NCBI GenBank assembly: GCA_019454045.1
Contig: SKCR01037592.1
Span: forward strand, 145,440-209,439
DNA length: 64,000 nucleotides
Direction: 5' to 3'
Source: Zanthoxylum bungeanum
Taxonomy: Eukaryota > Streptophyta > Magnoliopsida > Sapindales > Rutaceae
The notes under the pieces were generated by a model, which was given only the letters and a program-made list of their open reading frames with translations, did no database searches and was not told the DNA's origin. Numbering within the stretch: the stretch's first letter is position 1; each line of letters begins with the position of its first letter. A program made the translations under genes and the position numbers. Shown in pieces: positions 24,291-37,417 of this stretch.

Positions 24291-26574
24291 AATAGTCCAA
24301 CTATCTAATCAACGATTTCGGGTACAATCAAATATAATGATTTCTATAGTCTAACTATATAATCAACTACTATTGATTAGTTAAATTCAAATATATTGAT
24401 TACTATAATCCAATTATATAACCAACTATAGATGAAGTAGTTTGAATACAGTCCAACTGTTCAATTAAAACAACATTTGAATATTAGTCAAACTAATATA
24501 TATATAAATATTTTAATGATGAAAAATGAAATGAGCGCGTGTTGGCAAGTAGTTAAACGAAATTGCAAATTTAATACTTGTCTCCCACTATTTTTCGACG
24601 AGCCTCTAACCCTCTGTGGAGTACTCGGGAAACCTAGTTTCCTAGTGGGCTAGGATCCCGTTAAATAACAAACAACATTGACTTGGCCAACAAGTTGTAT
24701 GAAACTTAACTAGGTAGATCTCTAAGATCAATTGGATCTCATCCAATTCATAGATCCAGTAGGTGGACTTCCAAGTCCGAAACATATATCCAATATATGC
24801 TAATATATCCAATATATTCCCTAACCTTTTTCCTCGGAATCAATTAAGCCTTGGCTTTGGCTCAACAAGCTTAATGAAACCAGTCAAGCGTGACCCATTG
24901 ACAGTGGGAAAACTTCGTAATCGAGGCCGATGAACAAGAAGTGACCTTGACTTTGGCCAACAAATCACAATTTGGCCAAGGCGTACGATATGGAAGAAAG
25001 CCTTCATGATTCAAACACATCCACGATGGACAAAGGTCTTGACTTTGGCCAAAAAACCAATGCCAATCTTGGATCTTGAGAGAGAATCACTCAATGGAAG
25101 GAAAATCGCTTAATATAAAATGTGGATTTTTCGCGTAAATTTACAACCAATTTATTATCTTCAATTAGGTCTCATCATACACCCTTAAGCATGCATTCTA
25201 AAAGCATAATAAGGCGCGGTAAAATTTAATAATGATATGCGGATGGATATATAACAAACTTGTTCCTAGAACAAATCTCTCCATTTCCTCTCTCCCACTA
25301 GCACTATTCATACTTCTACCCAATTACATAATACTTCAAAAGAAACCTCATTTACATTGAGGGGAATAGGTGAGAAGAGAAATACAATGAGAAAAGAGGT
25401 AATAGGCTGGACACACAGGTCTAATTTAATAAATTCTAAATTTATTACAATAATTTCCAAAATTGCCCTCACCCATCTAATATCCATCTGATATACATTA
25501 TTCATACATACATCCAATTATTCACACAAAGCATGTTATCAATCAATCTAATCCAATTAATTAATCTTTAATTAGTGACCATCCAATGTTCAAACAACGA
25601 TTTGATTTGCGCAAGTCCAACTCGTTTAAGAATAAATACTCAAAGTACGTATTCTTGAATTATATCGAACTATAATTTTCAATCCAATTTAAATTATATT
25701 CAATACTAATTCGTATTTAATTCCAAATTAAATAATTACACTTTCAATTGTGCCTTTTAGACTTGGATTCCAAATCCAATCTTAACGGGTCTCAAAGGCC
25801 TAATTAGTATCCAATACTATTCAATTAAAGTCCAATGGGCTTTCAATTAATTCTTTAGGCATGTGCTTTGGCAATTATGGGTCAAACCCAAGATGCCAAG
25901 GCCCAATTAGGAATCACCCTATGCCAAAAATCAATATAGGCCCAATTAAAATTTTAAAGGCCCAATTATCATATTTGGACTTTATGGAAATGGTTTTAGT
26001 CCCAATTGGATCCAACCAATTATCCTAAACCAAACTTGGCCCAACCAAGCCCATTAAGCCCAAATACAACAATTAAATTAATTCATTATTCCAAATTACA
26101 AATTAATTCAATTCAAGTGTAATTACCATAATTAATTAATTAATCTAATACTTCCAAAACACTAATTAATTTAATTAATCATGCTCATCATTTTCAATTC
26201 ATGTCCAACACAAATTGAAGCAAAATCAATTCTAAAACATGCTTCAAACTCACGGCAAAGGCATACAAAAATCATTCAATTTGATTTCAATCTAATTTAA
26301 ATCAAGATTCAATATTTCTATCATGCCAACAACATATCTAATATGTCAAATTTCAAAAATTCCCATGAGCTTATTCTAGGGTAATTTTCGGCCATGCTTA
26401 GGATTTGGGGATTTTTGATCTAATCAATATTTCACAAATCGAACAATGCATAAATCCAATTCAACATTATACAAACATAACCCAACAATCAATTTAGGCA
26501 TTTCATGCTCCAATCACAAAAATCCCAAATTAAAGTTTAGAACCCTAGAAATATAAATCAAACTTAGATCGCCC
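24291..26574 (-). other. Element B long 5' leader
   Basis: Leader between gag and primer site, with the conserved block at 24581-24667, CTTGACTTTGGCCAAC-like motifs to 25080 and GCCCA clusters at about 25790-26060. No supported gene. Confidence 0.6.
24581..24667 (-). other. Conserved leader block, copy in B
   Basis: Near-identical to the copies in A, C, D and E, with single-base changes such as GTGGAG for GTCGAG. Confidence 0.5.
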
Positions 26575-26582
26575 TGATACCA
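26575..26582 (-). other. Primer binding site (tRNA-iMet type), element B
   Basis: Minus-strand TGGTATCAGGGC directly inside the right LTR; one mismatch in the extended Met-tRNA match. Confidence 0.82.
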
Positions 26583-26583
26583 T

Positions 26584-28558
26584 TGTAAGAGTTCCTAGAA
26601 CATGCCAAGATCTTCTAAGAGTGATTCGTGTGTGAATTATCAAGAGAGTTGCGGAAAATACTCACATTGATCGGATGAGTTCAAAACTTTTTCCATGTAT
26701 TTGATGCTTCCAAGCCTTCTTTAAGTGTTCCAAACTCATGGGTGAGTTTCCCTATCACCTTGATTCACTCCTGTAAGTGCTAGCTTAAACAAAAAATGAA
26801 AGAAAAATTTTCTCCTCCAAGGAGCTAAGTTTCGGCCATGAGGGGAAAGGGAGAGGAGATGAAGTTTTCTTTGTATTTTGTTTCTAAAACCATAATCCTA
26901 AAGTCAAAGTCATTTTTTTGGTTTTTGTATATCATTTTCCAAAAAGAAATACAAAGTGTGTTGTGTAATTTACCATAATTACACTCAACCACTTCCATCA
27001 ACAAAAAGTAACAAGTGATGTAAGTTGGTGGGACCCACTTTAAATTCAAAATTCAAGTGCTTTCCTAAACACACTTCGGGCTTGGTTTCGTTTAATCCGA
27101 TTAAATAAATTTTCCGTTGCAACGCAATTAAATCTTATTTAATTAAACAATAATGCCTAGCAAAATTATTACGGAAGTCGCTCGTGAATTAATTCCAAAT
27201 TAATCCGTTCGCTTGAATTAAAATCCAATTTTAATTCCGTATTGAAATCTAATTTCAATTAATATATCTGATGTATTATTTTAGCTCAATTAAATAAATT
27301 AAATAGTAAAATCTAATTTAACTATTAAATTTACTTTACCGATTAATTCCAAATTAATCGTGTTCTCTCATCTCGATGAATTTATCCCAGATAAATTCTC
27401 GTCGCAATTAATCCCATATTAATTCTTTCTCTTTTAATTAATCCCAGATTAATTCATTGCCGTAATTAATCTCAGATTAATTTTCTCTTTCATAATTAAT
27501 CCCGGATTAATTCTTTGTTCGAGTCAAATCTCAACGGTGAATCATCGGGAAGCAACCCAAGAGATCCCTAGATATGTTGGCAGTAAATACGGTCATCGGA
27601 CTATCCGAATACGTGCATACCCGGTACCACGTTCTTACCAATTTACAAGACATGGTTAACTTCTAGCAAAGCACCGTGCCTACCCAATTCTCCAGAAATA
27701 TTCTTTAAAGGAATATGTAATCTTTGTCAGGCGTAGTATACGTAGTATTGCGTATTACGATCCAGTATCATAATGTCACATGCTAGGCCTAGGGCTGGAA
27801 TTGTGTCTGCCACATACGAAGCATATATCGGATCTCTGATAACTTGTCTCTATAATCGGATAATCATGACCAAGTCAGATTATCCCGATGACTGCAGTAC
27901 TAAAGAGTACTAGTTCAGTATCCTGCGTGATCATCATCTCCATATGACAGAAGTGATACTTCCATCTTGACATCACACCCAATACACTACGATTCTCAGT
28001 ATACCCAGAAGAGGTGTACACAAAACCTGTTAAAGCCCCGGACGACCAAAAAGAAAGTATACTGATTGTCGCAAGTATTAGCGATGCAAGTCTCAGGTTA
28101 AGACCAAATACACCTACCCTAATTCGGATTCCCATAGACACATAGTCATACTACCAACAGGATTCCGATGGGTCTATCCAGAGTGAAGTTGTTTCCGTAC
28201 CATCGGTAAACAGAACCTCCTATTACACTTGCATGAGTATCCAATACCCAAATATATGAGAACTATGCCATTATGTCTCCATAATGCGCACAAGTGCAAT
28301 ACTAGTCTATTCCACATTATCGATGTCCAGTCTCGATAATACTACGACTATGGATATTTAATGATTAAACCTTAGTGGATTAATATTGTCTCATATCTTA
28401 TTAATCTGGTACTAATCATTTGGACTTTTATCATTTATAAATTTCGGTAATCCAATTATAAATGATAAAAAAACAATTTCCTTTGTCACATAGTTAATTT
28501 GTACAACAACACCATGTTCTGTATAAATAGTGATGTTATTGGTCATAATTGTCCAACA
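26584..28558 (-). repeat. Element B 5' LTR
   Basis: About 1975 bp, TGTAAGAG...GTCCAACA, pairing with 9694-11698. Confidence 0.9.
27875..28141 (-). other. Conserved small ORF in LTR U3 (88 codons, copy in B)
   Basis: MSMGIRIRVGVFGLNLRLAS start, then GYTENRSVLGVMSRWKYHF. The same length and frame occur in D (29870-30136). Not recognised; could be DNA-level conservation. Confidence 0.28.
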
Positions 28559-28563
28559 CCCCG
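28559..28563. repeat. Target-site duplication of element B (right copy)
   Basis: CCCCG, identical to 9689-9693. Confidence 0.88.
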
Positions 28564-28591
28564 ATGGCAGATTCAAAACATAGGTGCCAAC
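28564..28591 (-). pseudogene. Copia fragment Z, continuation beyond B
   Basis: Read on minus and joined across one CCCCG copy to 9693, it restores an uninterrupted protease frame of the type VGTYVLNLPSGHVLTL. This shows Z was one piece before B inserted. Its other side is cut by the LTR of element D. Confidence 0.72.
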
Positions 28592-30553
28592 TGTTGGGTT
28601 TTCTAGGTCAAACCAATATCAAATTAAGCAAGAAATCCTGTGAATACAACAAAGTAAGAATGCTGAAAATACTCACTTTGATCGGATTTTGGATGCGTTG
28701 AACACAAAAAATTTGCTCCTTGAATTTTCGGCCGAGCTCCTTATAGAAGTGTTGAATCCAAGCTCCAAGCTTTGATTTGAGATTCCAAGCTCAAAGGTTG
28801 GTTTCCCTAACACCTTAGATGATTCCTTGAATGTGCTAGCAATGGAGAAAATTGAAACAAAAATCCCCTTGATCTTCCTAGTGACTCTCGGCCAAAGGAA
28901 AAATAGAGAGAGAAAATGGCTCAAAGCCGTGAGCATGAGAGAGTGAGAGGGAGTGAATGACTTTTGTTTTTGTTTCTCAAAAAACAATTACACATCAAAT
29001 CCACTCCAATATTTCGTATATGCTTTTCTAAAAAGCTAAAACAAATTTGGTGGGAAAATAGCATTCAATGCTTCCAACTACTCTCATCACTCAAAAGTGA
29101 CTAGAAGTCAATCACAAAAAAGTTGTCAAGACTTTCATCACTTAAAGTGACTAATGATGTGACTCGAGATGTGACTTATGGGCCCCACTTAAATTCAAAA
29201 TCCGAGTGGGCCCGCAAACACATTCCGGGCTCGGGTTCGCTAATTCCGAATTAACGAATTTTCTGTTGCGACGTAATTAAATCAAATTTAATTAAATAAT
29301 TTTGCCTAGCAAAATTACTATTCATGTCACTCGTGAATTAATTCGTTTGCCCGAATTAAAATCCAATTTTAATTCGGCGTCGAAATTTAATTTTGCTTAA
29401 TATATCGAATATATTATTTTATCGATTAATTACAAATTAATCGTTCTCTCTCTTTTCAAATAGTATTTTATCCCAGATAAAATCTCTCCGTAATTAATCC
29501 TAGATTAATTATGTTTGAATCATACGTCATCGGTGAATCTTAGGGAAGCGACCCATGAGATCCCTGGATATATTGGCAGTAAATCTGGTTGTCAGACTAT
29601 CCGAACACGTACGTACCTCGTACTACGTTTTTACTGATTTACGAGACATGGTTGGCTTCTAGCAAAACACCGTGCCTACCCAATTCTCCAGAAATATTCT
29701 TATAAGGAATATGTAATCTGTGTCAGGCGTAGTATACGTAGTATTGCGTATTGTAATCCAGTATCGAATGTCACATGCTAGGCCTGGGGCTGGAATTGTG
29801 TCTGCCTCGTACGAAGCATATATCGGATCTCTGGTAACTAGTCTTTATAATCGGATAAGCATGACCTAGTCATATTATCCCGATGACTGCAGTACATAAG
29901 ATTACTAGTTCTGTATCCTGCGTGATCACCATCTCCATATGACTGGAGTGATACTTCCATCTTGACATCACACCCAATATACTATGATTCTCAGTATACC
30001 CAGAAGAGGCGTACACAGAACCGGTTAAAGTCCTGGACGACCAAAACCAAAGTATATTGATTGTCATAAGTATTAGCGATGTAAGTCTCAGGTTAAGACC
30101 AAATACACCTACCCTGATTCGGACTCCCGTAGACACATAGTCATACTACCAATGGGATTCCGAGGGGTCTATCCAGAGCGAAACTGTTTCCGTACCATTG
30201 GTAAACACAACCTCCTATCACACTTGCATAAGTATCCAATACTTAAATATATGAGAACTATATCGTTATGCTCCCACAACGCGCACAAGTGCAATACTAG
30301 TCTATTCCGCATTATCGATGTCCAGTCTCGATAATAATACGACTATGGATATTTAATGATTAAACCTTAGTGGATTAATATTGTCTCATATCCTATTAAT
30401 CCGGTACTAATCATATGGACTTTTATCATTTATGTATCTTGGTAATCTAATTACAAATGATAAAAGAGCAATTTCCTTTGTCACATAGTTAATTTGTACA
30501 AGAACACAATGTTCTGTACAAATAATGATGTTATGGGTCATAATTGTCCAACA
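28592..30553 (-). repeat. Element D 3' LTR
   Basis: 1962 bp, TGTTGGGTTT...GTCCAACA, pairing with 36527-37417 plus 45859-46315. Confidence 0.9.
29870..30136 (-). other. Conserved small ORF in LTR U3 (88 codons, copy in D)
   Basis: Shares start, end and most residues with the B copy (GVFGLNLRL, SSGYTENHSILGVMSRWKY). Coding status unproven. Confidence 0.28.
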
Positions 30554-33430
30554 ATCTCCCACTTGGCCTATAGCCAATCACTCAAGTGTTCTACACTGAA
30601 CTATGTACGGGTCGCTCAAACTTCTGTTACGAAACAGCTTTTATCAGCGGATTTATAATGTTATCATCTGATGCGATTTATTCGATCATCACATCGCCAC
30701 GATGTATGATCCCATGAATCAGATGAAATGGTTGAAGTACATACTTGGATCGTTGATGAGACCGCGGTTCTTTAGCTTGTGATGTAGCCTAGCTCAACCG
30801 CTAACAGAACTATACCTAATCTAATTAGGATTATTATAGATCCAAATCGCTTCTTTTGCTACCTTAGTTGCAGCAATATTCTGCTTTTGTTGTTTATTCG
30901 GCAACAGTATCTAGCTTGGAAGATTTCCAGCTTACTGTTCCGTTATTTAAACTATATAGTACCCTTATTTCGACTTATAGTCATTTTTGTCGGTTTGGAA
31001 ACTTGCAACGGTGAACCCAGTCACTTCAAGTTCTCATTCTCCATGTATAAAAAAGCATCCTTAGTTCGTCTAAGATACATAAGGATATTTTTAACATCAA
31101 TCCAGTGACTATCACTTGGATTGGCCTGATTGTGACTCCATATGCTCAAAGCATATGAGACACCAGGTCGCGTACATATATTTCAATATACGATTTCTCG
31201 GAGAGTACCAACAACTTTTAGATCTATCCCAGTAGATCTTTATTCCTATAATAAAGGTTGTCTCTCCCAAGTAATCTACGGGGAATTTTCATGAAAGCCA
31301 AGCTTTCACCGATTTTATTATGGGAATGTCATTTCCAATAAATGATATGTCATCATTATATAGGAAAATCATTGTCAGTGCGCTCCCACTAACCTCCTTA
31401 TATACACAAGAATTATATTTGTTTTGAATTAAATCATATACCATTATGATCTTATCAAAATGTTAGTTCCAAGAAAGTAATGCTTGCTTCAATCCATAAA
31501 TGGATCGATTTAACTTGCAAACCTTGTTTGCTTGTTTTGGTACGACAAAACCATTAGGATGTTTATAAACATCCTCCAAAAGGTTTTCGTTGAAGGAAAG
31601 CGGTTTTGATGTTCAGCTGCCATATTTCATAAATGAAACATGCAGCTTTAGCAAGCATTATCCAAATTGATTTTATCATGGCAACAGGTAAAAGGTTTCA
31701 TCGTAATCGACACAATGTTGATGACGATACCTTTTCGCTACAAGCCTAGCTTTGTACATTTGTATGTTGCCATCCATGTTTGTCTTCCTTGAAGACTCAT
31801 TTAGTACTAATATGCACAATATCTTCCGGTACAACAACTAGTGTCCAAACTTGGTTGGTATACATGGAATACATTTCGGACATCATGGAACTTTACCATA
31901 ATAGGGAGTCGATACCTTGTATCACTTCCTCATACGTAGCCGGTTTGTATTCCTCAATAAGATTGACATCTACATGAGGTGAGATCAGAAACCCATACCT
32001 CCCAGGCTATTTTCCGACTCTCTCCGACTTGCGCGGTTCTTGTGTATTCAAAGATTGTGGTACAGTTTCATCCCTGATGAACTGTTTGTGTTCCGTTAAA
32101 GAATCGGTGCCTGGAACAGTATTACTACGATTTTCATCGAGTTTTACTTTCCTCCCACTTACCACTGCATATAGGTATTCCTTTTTGGAAAAACGCATGG
32201 AGAGAAACAATTAAATTGTTCTCTTGTGAGTTGTATAAGTACTATACTTTGGTTACCCTAGGATAACCTACAAATAGGCACTTATCCGATTTGGGTTCTA
32301 GTTTGGTATCATCCAAACATATGCCTAGCATCCCCAAATCTTCAGGAATGAGAAAACCATGTTTCTTTCCTGTTCATATCTAATATGAAGTTTGTCTAAC
32401 AGATTTTTCATAGAACCTTATTCAAAATATGTATTGCACTGTTTAATGCGTATCCCTAGAAGGAAAATAGTAGCTTAGAGCGACTCATAATTAACCTTAC
32501 CATGTCCAACAAAGTTCAGTTTCTCTGTTCGGACACACTGTCAAATTGAGGTGTTTCGAGAGGAGTCTATTATGAAAGAATACTAGACTCTTTCAAATAG
32601 TCAAGAAACTTATTGCTTAAGTATTTTCCACCACGGTCTAACCGTGACGGTTTAATACTTTAGTCGGTCTGTCTGTCTACTTCGTGTCGAAAATTTTGAA
32701 TTTATCAAAAGTTTTGGATTTATGTTTCGCAAGAAACGCATAACCATAACGCAATGCCACATCCGTAAAGGTTACGAAGAATTAATATCCACCTCTAGCC
32801 TAGCTAGACATGGGCCCACTTACGTCACTATGAACGAGGGCTAACAGATCGGTGGCACTTGCATTTTTACCAAGTAAAAATGTGTTTTAGGCACTTTTCC
32901 TAATAAACTAGATTCGTAGACATCATTTGAATTAGAATCAAATTCGTCCTAGTATCCACTCTTCGAAAGTGTGGATATACGAGTCTTGTTAATGTGTCCT
33001 AGACAACAATGCCACATATAAGTCTCATCTGATTAATTCAGTTTGAGCTATTTGTTTGTCACGTTATACGTTTGAGATTCATTTATATTCAAAATATAAA
33101 TACTGTTATTCACATCTAATGTGTTTATCTCAATATCATCTTTATAAAATAAAACACTTAGTGTTCTAGAATATAAAGGTATACCCGCAACGAGTTAAAC
33201 TTAGATATAGAGATAATGTTTCTAGTCAAACTAGGTACATTTTAACAGTTTCCTAATTTAGGCACATACCCAAAGGGTATTTCTTAAACTTAGGTTTCTA
33301 CGATTCAAACAGCGAATTTCGTCCCGTTTTCGACTCGCATGGGATCTCAACTGAAGTCAGTCTCCTGCTAATCAGCAGATTCTGCACATCAGTATATATT
33401 TATGTACCACATCTAGTATCAAAAATCCAA
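30554..33430 (-). pseudogene. Element D copia pol remnant
   Basis: Collinear with pol of C, B and A: RNase H (30554-31100), RT (31100-31980), integrase (32140-32830), pre-integrase (32830-33050) and protease (33060-33430). A short integrase-tail frame (32007-32210: KLDENRSNTVPG) is still readable. Numerous indels; non-functional. Confidence 0.72.
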
Positions 33431-34250
33431 TTTTGAAACAAGTAGCAAACATATTTATGACAAACATACTTGAAGTCGGAACCTTGCCCCCCTTCACTTC
33501 CTTCATGTCTGCCTTGTCCATACGGAAGTCACGCTTCAGTGACCCTGTTTGCCATATTTTAGGCAGACATCTTGGGATATGTCATTTGTCTTCCAAGAAG
33601 ACTGTGATGATTTTGCCTTTGCCCCTTTTAGAAGCTCTGGCTCTGCCTCCTTGAGCATAGCCATCAACTCTCCAAGAGTTTACTCTTGGTTCATAATGAA
33701 CCTGCCTCAGCTTTCAGGTAGAGACTATAAGATCAAATCTTTGGTAGTCTCGGCCACGTAGGTAATGCCCAGCTAACTTAGCTGATCGATGTCAGCAATC
33801 ATCTGCGACACCTAGTGCTTGACAGATGTACCCTCTGACACACACGAGCGAAAGAGCTTCTTTTGCAATTTATATTTCTAAGATCTAAGAATAAATCTTA
33901 TGAAAATCCTTTAATCTCAACATCATGGTATAAGGATCCAATCCTTAGTTTTAACGAAAAAATTAAAGTGTCATTGCAACAAGCATAAATGATTAAGCAC
34001 TAAAGTTATCATCACCATGAGTCTTCCAAAACTCATGCTCCACTATTTGCTCAACTCCGGGCTTAGGCCCGAGATGTCACTCTATCAAATAGAATAACCT
34101 CTCAGTTTCCAGGACTATCCTGAGGTTCTATTCCCAATCTGAAAATTGGAGCTGTTAAAAGACATTTTCTCCCATGATTATGTTCTAAACGCTAATCTTT
34201 CAGTTATCTTGATTCCAATAGTCCAACTATCCAATCAACAATTTCGGGTA
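33431..34250 (-). pseudogene. Element D gag remnant
   Basis: DNA homology to the nucleocapsid region (about 33480-33600, zinc-knuckle bases disturbed) and to the UBN2-type gag (33620-34200, compare 16330-16870). No long frame remains. Confidence 0.62.
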
Positions 34251-36512
34251 AAATATAATAATTACTATAGTCTAACTATATATAATCAACTATAATTTGA
34301 TTGGTTAAATTCAAATATATTGATTACTATAATCCAATTATATAATCAACTATAAATGAAGTAGTTTGAATACATTCCAACTGTTTAATTAAAACAACAA
34401 TTAAATATTAGTCCAACTAATATATTTATTAATAAATAATGATGAAAAATGAAATGAGCGTGTATTGGCAAGTATCTAAACGAAATTGCAAATTTAATAC
34501 TTGCCTCCCACTCTTTTTCGACGAGCCTCTAACCCTCTGTTGAGTACTCGGGAAACCTAGTTTCCTAGTGGGCTATGATCCCGTTAAATAACACACAATC
34601 ATGACTTTGGCCAACAAATTGTAAGAAACTTAATTAGGTAGATCTCTAAGATCAATTGTATCTCATCCAATTCCTATATCCAGTAGGTGGACATCCAAGT
34701 CTGAAACATATATCTAATATATGCCAATATATCCGATATATTGCCTAACCTTTTTCCTCTGAATCAACTAAACTTTGGCTTTGGCACAACAAGCTTAATG
34801 ATTCGAGTTAAGTGGGACCCATTGACTTTGGAAAGCTTCGTAATCGATGTCGATGGACAATAAGTGATCTTGACTTTGGCCAACAAATCACAACTTGGAC
34901 AAGACATGGGATATGGAACAAAGCCTTCATGATTCAAACACATCCGCGATGGACAAAGGTCTTGACTTTGGCTAACAAACCAGTGCCAATCTTGGATCTT
35001 GAGAATGAATCACTCAATGGAAGGAAAACACTTAATATTTTTTGAGGGTTTTTCACGTAATTGGCAACCAATTAATTATCTTTGATTAGGTCTCATCATA
35101 CACCCTTAAGCATGCATTCTAAAAGCATAATAAGGCGCGATAAATAAATTAATAATGATATGCGGATGGATATTTAAAACATTTTGTTCCTAGAACAAAT
35201 CTCTCCCTTTCATCTCTCCCGCTAGCACTATTCTTACTTCTACCCAATTACATAACACTTCTAAAGAAACCTCATTTACATTGTGAGGAATAGGTGAGAA
35301 AAGAAATACAAAGAATCAAGAGGTAATAGGCTGGACACGCAGGTCCAATTTAATAAATTCTAAATTTATTACAATAATTTCCAAAATTGCCCTCACCCAT
35401 CTAATATCCATCTGATATACATTATTCATACATCACATTCAATGTATTCACACAAAGTATGTTATCAATCAATCTAATCTAATTAATTAATCTTTAATTA
35501 ATGAGCATCCAATGTTCAAACAACGATTTGATTTGTGCGAGTCCAACTCGTTTAAGAATAAGTACTCAAAGTACGAATTCTTGAATTATATCAAACTACA
35601 ATATTAAATCCAATTTAATTTGTATTCCATACTAATTCTTTATTTAATTCCAAATTAAATAATTACACTTTATTAATGAGCCTTTGCGACTTAGATTCTA
35701 AATCTAATCTTAACGGGTCTCAAAGCCCAATTAACATCCAACGTCAATTTAATTAAAGTCCAATGGGCTTTCAATTAATTTATAAGGCATGGGCTTTGGT
35801 AACCAAAGCCCAATAAGGAATCTCCCTTTGCCAAAAATAAATTTAGGCTCATTAGGCCCAATTAAATTCTAAAAGGCCCAACTATCATATTTGGACTTTA
35901 TGGAAATGGTTTTAGGCCCAATTGGATCCAACCAATTAACCTAAACCAAACTTGGCCCAACCAAGCCCATTAAGCCCAAATACAACATTAATAGCCCAAT
36001 TCCAAATTAAGCCTAATTAATTAAATTCCAATATTCCCAATATCACAATTTAATTAATTAAAGTGTATTAGCCATAATTAATTAGTTAAATCAATATTTC
36101 CAAAACACCAATTACACTAATTAATCATGCTTTATATTATCAATTCATGTCCAACATAATTGAAGCAAAATCAATCCAACATGTTTATAAGGCTCTCGGC
36201 AATTAGGGACTTTTTATATCAATTTTGATTTCAATCCAATTAAATCATAAACTAATATATCCCATGCATTTTAAACACATCCAATTGTCTAAAATTCAAA
36301 AATCATGAAGAGCTAGGGTTCCTGTTACATTCGGCCATCATAAGGAAATAGGGAATAAATTTCTAATAAATGTTTATCCAAATTAATCATGCATAACTCT
36401 AAGTTATCATAATCCAAACATAACCAAACACTAAATTTGACAAAATCATGCTCCAAGCAAAATTACCCAAATTCAAGTATATAAACCCTAAGTCAATTTC
36501 ATGCTCAATTAT
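34251..36512 (-). other. Element D long 5' leader
   Basis: Conserved block at 34504-34590, CTTGACTTTGGCCAAC-like motifs to 35000, GCCCA cluster about 35705-36005. No supported gene. Confidence 0.6.
34504..34590 (-). other. Conserved leader block, copy in D
   Basis: About 87 bases; a few point differences from the copies in B and C. Confidence 0.5.
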
Positions 36513-36525
36513 GGCTCTGATACCA
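36513..36525 (-). other. Primer binding site (tRNA-iMet type), element D
   Basis: Minus strand TGGTATCAGAGCC, a full match to the usual initiator-Met-tRNA primer site of copia elements, one base inside the right LTR. Confidence 0.9.
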
Positions 36526-36526
36526 T

Positions 36527-37417
36527 TGTTGGGTTTTCTAGGTCAAACCAAGATCAAATTAAGCAAGAAATCATGTGAATACAACAAAGTAAGAATGCGG
36601 AAAATACTCACTTGGATCGGATTTTGGATGCGTTGAACACAAACAATTTGCTCCTTGAAGTTTCGACCAAGCTCCTTATAGAAGTGTTGAATCCAAGCTC
36701 CAAGCTCTGATTTGAGATTCCAAGCTCAAAGGTTGGTTTCCCTAACACCTTAGATGATTCCTTGAATGCGCTAGCAATGGAGAAAATTGCAACAAAAAAT
36801 CCCCTTGATCTTCCTAGTGACTCTCGGCCAAAGGAAAAATAGAGAGAAAAAATGGCTCAAAGCCGTAAGCATGAGAGAGTGAGAGGGAGTGAATAACTTG
36901 TGTTTTTGTTTCTCAAAAAACAATTACACATCAAATCCACTCCAATATTTCGTATATGCTTTTCTAAAAAGCTAAAACAAATTTGGAGGGAAAATAACAT
37001 TCAATGCTTCCAACTACTCTCATCACTCAAAAGTGACTAGAAGTCAATCACAAAAAAGTTGACAAGACTTTCATCACTTAAAGTGACTAATGATGTGACT
37101 CAAGATGTGACTTGTGGCCCCCACTTAAATTCAAAATCTGAGTGGGCCCGCAAACACATTCCGGGCTCGGGTTCGCTAATTCTGAATTAACAAATTTTCT
37201 GTTGCGACGTAATTAAATCAAATTTAATTAAATAATTATGCCTAGCAAAATTACTATTCATGTCGCTCGCGAATTAATTCTAAATTAATTCGTTTGCCCG
37301 AATTAAAATCTAATTTTAATTCCGCGTCGAAATCTAATTTCGCTTAATATATCGAATATATTATTTTATCGATTAATTCCAAATTAATCGTTCTATCTCT
37401 CTTCAAATAGTATTTTA
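36527..37417 (-). repeat. Element D 5' LTR, part 1
   Basis: TGTTGGGTTT... matches 28592-29470 of the left LTR, then is broken by element E at the duplicated TTTTA. Confidence 0.88.
37413..37417. repeat. Target-site duplication of element E (left copy)
   Basis: TTTTA, repeated at 45854-45858. Confidence 0.87.

Larger units (their letters stand above)
9694..28558 (-). mobile_element. Ty1/copia LTR retrotransposon B (split by element C)
   Basis: LTRs at 9694-11698 and 26584-28558, five-base target duplication CCCCG, tRNA-Met-type primer site next to the right LTR, and a copia interior on minus. Its RNase H/RT remnant is interrupted at 11983 by element C and resumes at 21025. Without C the element is about 9.8 kb. 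It inserted into the protease frame of fragment Z. The coding part is heavily decayed. Confidence 0.9.

Noticed and set aside
36513..36525. tRNA gene at the Met primer sites
   Set aside because: Only the 3'-end complement is present; no cloverleaf around any of the primer sites.
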